This document shows, in pieces, positions 58,087 through 61,687 of a DNA stretch of 61,687 nt. The stretch covers positions 1-61,687 of the forward strand of contig JAJYYV010000006.1 of assembly GCA_021800535.1 (NCBI GenBank), written 5' to 3'. The translations under genes were made by a program, and so were the position numbers. The notes beneath the pieces are model-generated. The model saw only the letters and a list, made by a program, of their open reading frames with translations. It had not been told where the DNA came from and did no database searches. How positions within the stretch are numbered: the first letter of the stretch is position 1; each line of letters begins with the position of its first letter. The stretch comes from a bacterium. Its GTDB lineage: Bacteria > Ratteibacteria > UBA8468 > B48-G9 > DTJG01.

Positions 58087-58462
58087 GGGATTTACCTTCA
58101 AGGAAGTGATTGGAAGAACAGGAAAAAGAGTAATCAATTACTGGCCAAACCGAAATGCAGAAGAAAGCATACGGCAGGAAGTAAGAGAAATAGTAAATTT
58201 TAACAGAACCGTAAAGGTGGGAGAAGTAATAAGAGAACTCAATCCAATCGTAAGAGGGTGGGTCAATTACTATCGTATAGGAAATTCCTCAAAGAAATTC
58301 GGTAATATTAGATATTACATTGTCAATAGAGTAAGGAAGTATATGCGTAAAAGACGGCATTTATCTGGATATGGATTTAAAGAATATCCTGATAAATATA
58401 TTTATCAGGTATTAGGGCTTTATAATGACTACCAGATAAGATGGGCGAAAACCTTCAAGTGA
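58087..58462 (+). pseudogene. Group II intron reverse transcriptase, C-terminal maturase fragment
   Basis: The frame starts at the IS border (GFTFKEVIGRTGKRV), within what is normally the end of the RT palm region, and continues through the maturase domain: EIVNFNRTVKVGEVIRELN, then PIVRGWVNYYRIG and the C-terminal HNH-less tail YNDYQIRWAKTFK. The N-terminal two-thirds of the protein is gone. The GTG at 58106 is not a true start. Confidence 0.85.
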
Positions 58463-58545
58463 AAGTTGTCGGAAAGCCGTGTGAGGGAAAACCTCACGCA
58501 CGGTTTGATGAGGAGGAGCTGAAAACATAACAATATCTAAGGATA
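58463..58545 (+). mobile_element. Group II intron 3' end (domains V and VI)
   Basis: Directly after the maturase frame, AAGCCGTGTGAGG (58474 onward) pairs with CCTCACGCACGGTTT (ending 58506) around a GAAA-type loop; it carries the AGC catalytic triad of domain V. The following GATGAGGAGGAGCTGAAAAC can form domain VI. The intron end lies near 58530-58545. Confidence 0.75.
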
Positions 58546-58948
58546 TAAGTAGTAGATGCGTGCATCAAAACTTATAGTAGATACTTTGTTTATGCGTCAG
58601 TTCTTTACTCTACGAGCAAAAGTTCCACGGTTTTTTATAAAAACATACTATAAGTCTATAAACTTAATTACAAAATTAGACTATAAATCTATGTAAAATT
58701 TTTTTTGGTTTTAAACAACACTTTTATTATTCCACAATTTATATTTACTTTTTAAAAGTTTTATGTGTATAATAATATAGTAAGGTTAAATTATTATTTA
58801 ACTTAAAAAGGGAAACCCCTTGAATCCTTTTAAAAAAGTTGTAAGAATTATAGTAGGATATCAAAAACAAATTTTTACTTTTACAAGGGAAGACGCCATC
58901 CCTTAAATTTAATATGGCGGATTCCGGATATTTAATGGGGAATAACCG
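58546..58948. other. Intergenic region with operator-like half-sites, a hairpin and a pseudoknot
   Basis: 403 bases. ACTATAAGTCTATAA (58647-58661) and GACTATAAATCTATG (58679-58693) resemble the AraC-type half-sites but with about 32-bp spacing. AAGGG/CCCTT forms a hairpin at 58808-58821, and a pseudoknot follows at 58885-58919. No small gene is seen. Confidence 0.5.
58885..58919 (+). promoter_or_regulatory. H-type pseudoknot upstream of the DUF4145 gene
   Basis: Stem 1 is AAGGG (58885-58889) with CCCTT (58900-58904). Stem 2 is CGCCAT (58894-58899) with ATGGCG (58914-58919). Loops are 4 and 9 bases. All eleven pairs are Watson-Crick. It ends 29 bases before ATG 58949. Confidence 0.5.
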
Positions 58949-59590
58949 ATGATTATGATTCCGTATACTCCACCAAAATTTATGATAACAGCTTTTAATT
59001 GCCCTCATTGTAATGCATATGCAAATCAAGTTTGGAATGGAATTCGTTATTCCTCTGGTGATGTAGGACTTATATTAATTACTGATTTTAAAATAGCTAG
59101 ATGTGTTCATTGCAACAAAAATTCTCTTTGGCATGTTGAGAAAATGATATATCCAGAAGATTCAGGAGTACAACCTCCAAACTCAGATTTACTAGACGAT
59201 ATAAAGGACGATTATTGTGAAGCTAAAAGTATTGTTAACAAATCTCCAAGAGGTGCCGCTGCACTATTGAGACTTTGCATTCAAAAATTATGTCAACAGC
59301 TTGGAGAAAAAGGGGAAAATTTAAACTACGATATTGCTAATCTTGTTAAAAATAGACTTCCCTCTGAGATTCAACAATCTTTAGATTTTGTACGCGTAAT
59401 TGGTAATAATGCTGTTCATCCAGGGCAAATAGATTTAAAGGATAACAACGATATAGCGATGAAATTATTTGAATTGATTAATTTGGTAGCCGATGTGATG
59501 ATCACGCAACCAAAACAAGTTAAAAAACTATATGATGAAACTTTACCTAAAGAAGTAATAAGGCAAATAAAGGAACGAGATAGGACATAA
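58949..59590 (+). CDS. DUF4145 protein with zinc ribbon
   Basis: 213 residues. A four-cysteine zinc ribbon is made by Cys18/Cys21 (NCPHC) and Cys52/Cys55 (RCVHC). The helical DUF4145 domain follows (about 85-195: KSIVNKSPRGAAALLRLCIQKLC and RVIGNNAVHPGQIDL). DUF4145 is a HEPN-like fold often found in restriction, defence or abortive-infection settings. It lies alone behind the pseudoknot, just after the intron remnant. GGGG upstream may be the ribosome site. Confidence 0.85.
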   Translation: MIMIPYTPPKFMITAFNCPHCNAYANQVWNGIRYSSGDVGLILITDFKIARCVHCNKNSLWHVEKMIYPEDSGVQPPNSDLLDDIKDDYCEAKSIVNKSPRGAAALLRLCIQKLCQQLGEKGENLNYDIANLVKNRLPSEIQQSLDFVRVIGNNAVHPGQIDLKDNNDIAMKLFELINLVADVMITQPKQVKKLYDETLPKEVIRQIKERDRT

Positions 59591-59686
59591 TAATTAGGCA
59601 TAAAATAAAAAAAACTTGAAATACCAGTATAGTTTTACCCTATTCTGTAAATTTCTATTTTAAAATCCAACAATTTCTGGAGCTGA

Positions 59687-59839
59687 AGAAAATCAATCCG
59701 CCCGGAAATTGAAGCACTATTGGTTAATGGTTCTACACAGAGATTTATTGCAAGAAGATATGGAACTACGGAGTCTAATTTGTTTAACTGGATGAAAAAG
59801 TATAAAATAGCCAAATATGAATTAAAGGGTGAAATCTGA
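59687..59839 (+). pseudogene. Helix-turn-helix fragment
   Basis: A 50-codon stretch between stops without a start codon encodes RPEIEALLVNGSTQRFIARR then YGTTESNLFNWMKK, a small HTH of the kind found in transposition-associated or resolvase-like proteins. It is read as a remnant. Confidence 0.4.
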
Positions 59840-59924
59840 TATTTCCGTGGAACTTTTCACTAATTTGTGCAATTTTACCCAATTATACCCATAATAAGAC
59901 TTTCTTTACATAAGGAGAATAGAT

Positions 59925-60347
59925 ATGTGTTATCTTAGGCAAAACAAATGGTGTGAGTGTGAACGATCATGTAACGCAAACAGTGGGAAATTAGAGGAGG
60001 GCGTTTCAGTACATAAATGCAAAAAAATAGCGGAAGAGAAATGGCAGGCTTTAGGAAAAACCTTTACCATGATAAAAAACAATTTCAAAAATCAACCTAA
60101 TTTAATTGGTGGTTTAGATTCTATATGGTTTTTAGTTGAAGGAAAGTATGTAGGAGATGGAAGCGATGGAGAACCACTCTTGAAGAATGTTGTACCCTAT
60201 AAAATTGTCAAATGGGATGGGAGTAACTATTTTATCGAAACGGAGCAATCTATTTCCGACTATCATGAAAATCATCCAGACTACCCCAACTGCAAGTGCT
60301 ACTCTTCAGATGAAGAGATAGAATTAGAATCTACGGAATTGGACTGA
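59925..60347 (+). CDS. Hypothetical protein with Cys-rich N-terminus
   Basis: 140 residues. An excellent AAGGAG site lies 9 bases before ATG 59925. The N-terminus has five Cys within 35 residues (MCYLRQNKWCECERSCN and HKC), and the C-terminus has PNCKC followed by an acidic tail. The middle, GGLDSIWFLVEGKYVGDGSDGEP, is beta-rich. I do not recognise the family. No neighbour suggests a role. Confidence 0.6.
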   Translation: MCYLRQNKWCECERSCNANSGKLEEGVSVHKCKKIAEEKWQALGKTFTMIKNNFKNQPNLIGGLDSIWFLVEGKYVGDGSDGEPLLKNVVPYKIVKWDGSNYFIETEQSISDYHENHPDYPNCKCYSSDEEIELESTELD

Positions 60348-60644
60348 TTGAGGTATGGCATCTGGGTAACAGTAAGGGGTCAGCTCACGAAACGGAAAAA
60401 ATAGCACGCTAAGGGTATTTCCCAATTTAAGAACCACTGGATATCTATACTAAAACCTGTAAAAATCAGTTTTTTTCTGAAAACCCCCTTCATAAAACGC
60501 ATTTATTTATATCCGACATGCTGGGTGGCGGAAACATATTTTTTCACCCCTGCCCAATACTTATCTGATTATTATGGCATGTTTTTGAGAATTTGCAAAA
60601 ACTTTTCCTACCAGAATTCATTTCAAATTTATATCCCACCACAA
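60348..60644. other. Non-coding stretch
   Basis: 297 bases. Possible decayed sequence with G+C-richer patches (60361-60400, 60521-60535); I see no gene or convincing structure. Confidence 0.5.
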
Positions 60645-60773
60645 CTACTTCTTGGCTTTTTTCTTTTTCCCGCCTTGAGCCATTTTTGCTTCACAGACAT
60701 TTCCCTGTCCATTTACATAATATAAAAATCCTTTTTCTCTTTGGACTGCATTCTTTATTATAATTCTTACCAT
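60645..60773 (-). CDS. Short conserved-type basic protein (42 residues)
   Basis: From ATG 60773 to TAG 60647-60645. The sequence begins MVRIIIKNAVQREKGFLYYV, continues NGQGNVCEAKMAQGG and ends in a lysine-rich tail. The pattern I-I-K-x-x-V-x-(R/K)-E-K-G-(F/Y)-L-Y-Y-(V/I)-x-G-x-G-N-V-C-x-A-K recalls small proteins seen as single genes in other low-G+C uncultured bacteria. Its composition and single conserved Cys look coding rather than chance. Function unknown. Weak AAGAT upstream. Confidence 0.65.
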   Translation of the reverse strand: MVRIIIKNAVQREKGFLYYVNGQGNVCEAKMAQGGKKKKAKK

Positions 60774-60788
60774 TTTATATCTTGTTGG

Positions 60789-61687
60789 TTATAAATTATT
60801 TTTCAGTCTATATTTGTTTCCAAAGGTCTCTTCGTAGAAATTCAATGCTTCCATTTGCTTTTTTCTTGTTTCTGCAACAATGTCATCGTAATGTTTTTCA
60901 ATTATTTCTATAAATCTTCTGTCAAGAAAATTATTCTCGGCATGGCTTTTTAAAATAGAGAGTATTGCGTTTTTCCCCATACCTTTTCTATATGGCCTGT
61001 CTTCGGCAAGAGCTGTGAAAATATCCGCAACCGCCATTATCCTTGAGCCCATACTTAATTTTTTTGCATCAAGGTGAAAAGGATATCCTGTTCCATTTAA
61101 TCTTTCATGGTGAAAGGCCGCCCATTCCACAATAGATTCAATACCTCTGATGGTTCTTAATATGGTATATGTATAATAGGTGTGCTGTTGTATTATGGCA
61201 AATTCTTCTTTTGTGAGGTTAGTTGGCTTGGTGAGAATGCTGTTTGGAATAGCCATTTTACCCAGATCATGTAGGTTACCTGCTACTTCTATAAACATTA
61301 TTCCTGTTTCAGAAAAGTTAGAAAGTGCTGCAATTTGCGAAGCAGTGGCTGCTACCCCTGAAGAGTGTGTTGCAGTGAACATGCACCTGAAATCTATCAA
61401 ATTCTGAAACATTTTAGAAATTGTTGTGAAATACTGTATGTCTATTTCTTTATTTCTGCATGGTCCTTCACGCAAAAGGAGAGAATATAATCTGGGAGAT
61501 ACTATATCAAGCCAGAAATCTTCACGAGCTGCTATTGATTTGAACAACTCCACTGCTTCAGGAGATATGTTAGAAAGGGCTTCTATATTTAAAATAAGAT
61601 CTTTGCTTTGATGTAAGATGTATTTTCCTCTGTCAATTGACCGCTCTAATGTATCTGCAAGAGATAGAATCTGTGATTGAAAATCAA
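60789..61687 (-). CDS. HD-GYP domain protein (c-di-GMP phosphodiesterase type), 5' end outside window
   Basis: The minus-strand frame is open to the window edge, so the GTG at 61553 is internal. Visible are about 45 further N-terminal residues (LADTLERSIDRGKYILHQSK) and then the HD-GYP domain: THSSGVAATASQIA, NLHDLGK (the HD pair), FHHERLNGTGYPFHL (the GYP motif) and IMAVADIFTALAEDRPYRKG. It should hydrolyse cyclic-di-GMP or a related nucleotide; the sensing N-terminus is not seen. Confidence 0.92.
   Translation of the reverse strand, partial: DFQSQILSLADTLERSIDRGKYILHQSKDLILNIEALSNISPEAVELFKSIAAREDFWLDIVSPRLYSLLLREGPCRNKEIDIQYFTTISKMFQNLIDFRCMFTATHSSGVAATASQIAALSNFSETGIMFIEVAGNLHDLGKMAIPNSILTKPTNLTKEEFAIIQQHTYYTYTILRTIRGIESIVEWAAFHHERLNGTGYPFHLDAKKLSMGSRIMAVADIFTALAEDRPYRKGMGKNAILSILKSHAENNFLDRRFIEIIEKHYDDIVAETRKKQMEALNFYEETFGNKYRLKNNL

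Noticed and set aside
58647-58693. Third AraC-type operator after the intron remnant
   Set aside because: The half-sites are imperfect and spaced about 32 bp, not 20; they may be chance in AT-rich DNA or a decayed site.
60525-60725. 66-codon plus-strand frame
   Set aside because: It is antisense to the 42-residue minus-strand gene and has no ribosome site or family resemblance.
1-61687. CRISPR array, prompted by the Cas4-like gene
   Set aside because: No regularly spaced repeats of 25-40 bp with unique spacers were seen on reading the window.

Overview
The window is AT-rich (by eye about 30% G+C) bacterial chromosome, read with the standard code. The envelope genes are of Gram-negative type: a dTDP-rhamnose pathway, an ECF sigma factor, a lipoprotein and LysM/NlpC hydrolases. 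A pseudopilin with a long FTLIELL-type leader, very large secreted proteins, a DUF4838 protein and orphan URO-D-family proteins are typical of anaerobic PVC/Lentisphaerae/Omnitrophota-type lineages (possibly a Ratteibacteria-like group). That placement is inference from gene content; no 16S rRNA gene is present.

Layout. 1-9251 (+): two large related secreted proteins, a broken ADP-ribosylglycohydrolase gene, a URO-D-family protein, a DUF4143 ATPase, a lone MNT nucleotidyltransferase and a sugar isomerase/oxidoreductase pair. 9258-18761 (-): a compact nine-gene run (methyltransferase, dehydrogenase-complex E1-beta and E2, cysE, LysM-NlpC hydrolase, gatB, S41 protease, YibQ-like deacetylase, tsaD). 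19089-21346 (+): zwf-pgl. 21348-28083 (-): tpx, rfbC-B-D-A, an AbiEii-type nucleotidyltransferase with a small partner, a TSUP permease and a GT2. 28226-30876 (+): an ECF sigma factor, a one-TM protein, two small periplasmic proteins (one Met/His-rich) and a lipoprotein. 30900-35777 (-): thioredoxin, a Cas4-like nuclease, a radical SAM/SPASM protein, rluD, acyl-CoA dehydrogenase and a toxin/antitoxin-like pair. 35979-43746 (+): an AraC regulator, then a tandem-repeat operator, a DUF4838 protein and two nearly identical secreted proteins on either side of a pseudopilin. 43981-53582 (+): tig-clpP-lon-purF-carA-carB(N-half)-guaA. 53644-54172 (+): a 6S RNA candidate, tRNA-Tyr and tRNA-Gly. 54237-61687: an accessory, decayed region with a broken DUF4143 ATPase, a second URO-D-family protein, a truncated secreted gene under a second copy of the AraC-type operator, an IS256-family element, a group II intron 3' remnant, a DUF4145 protein, small genes and a partial HD-GYP gene.

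The most promising unexplained system is the AraC-associated operator: 17-bp direct repeats with a 20-bp period. It occurs just downstream of the AraC gene, ahead of the secreted-protein/pseudopilin operon, and again 19 kb away ahead of another secreted-protein gene that an IS has truncated. Other points worth a second look are the 1.13-kb identical segment shared by two secreted genes, the 6S RNA/tRNA-Tyr pair with a duplicated tRNA 3' end, an H-type pseudoknot ahead of the DUF4145 gene, leaderless promoters on two DUF4143 ATPase genes, a half-length carB, a trigger factor without a PPIase domain, and the ECF-sigma/Met-rich periplasmic protein cluster.
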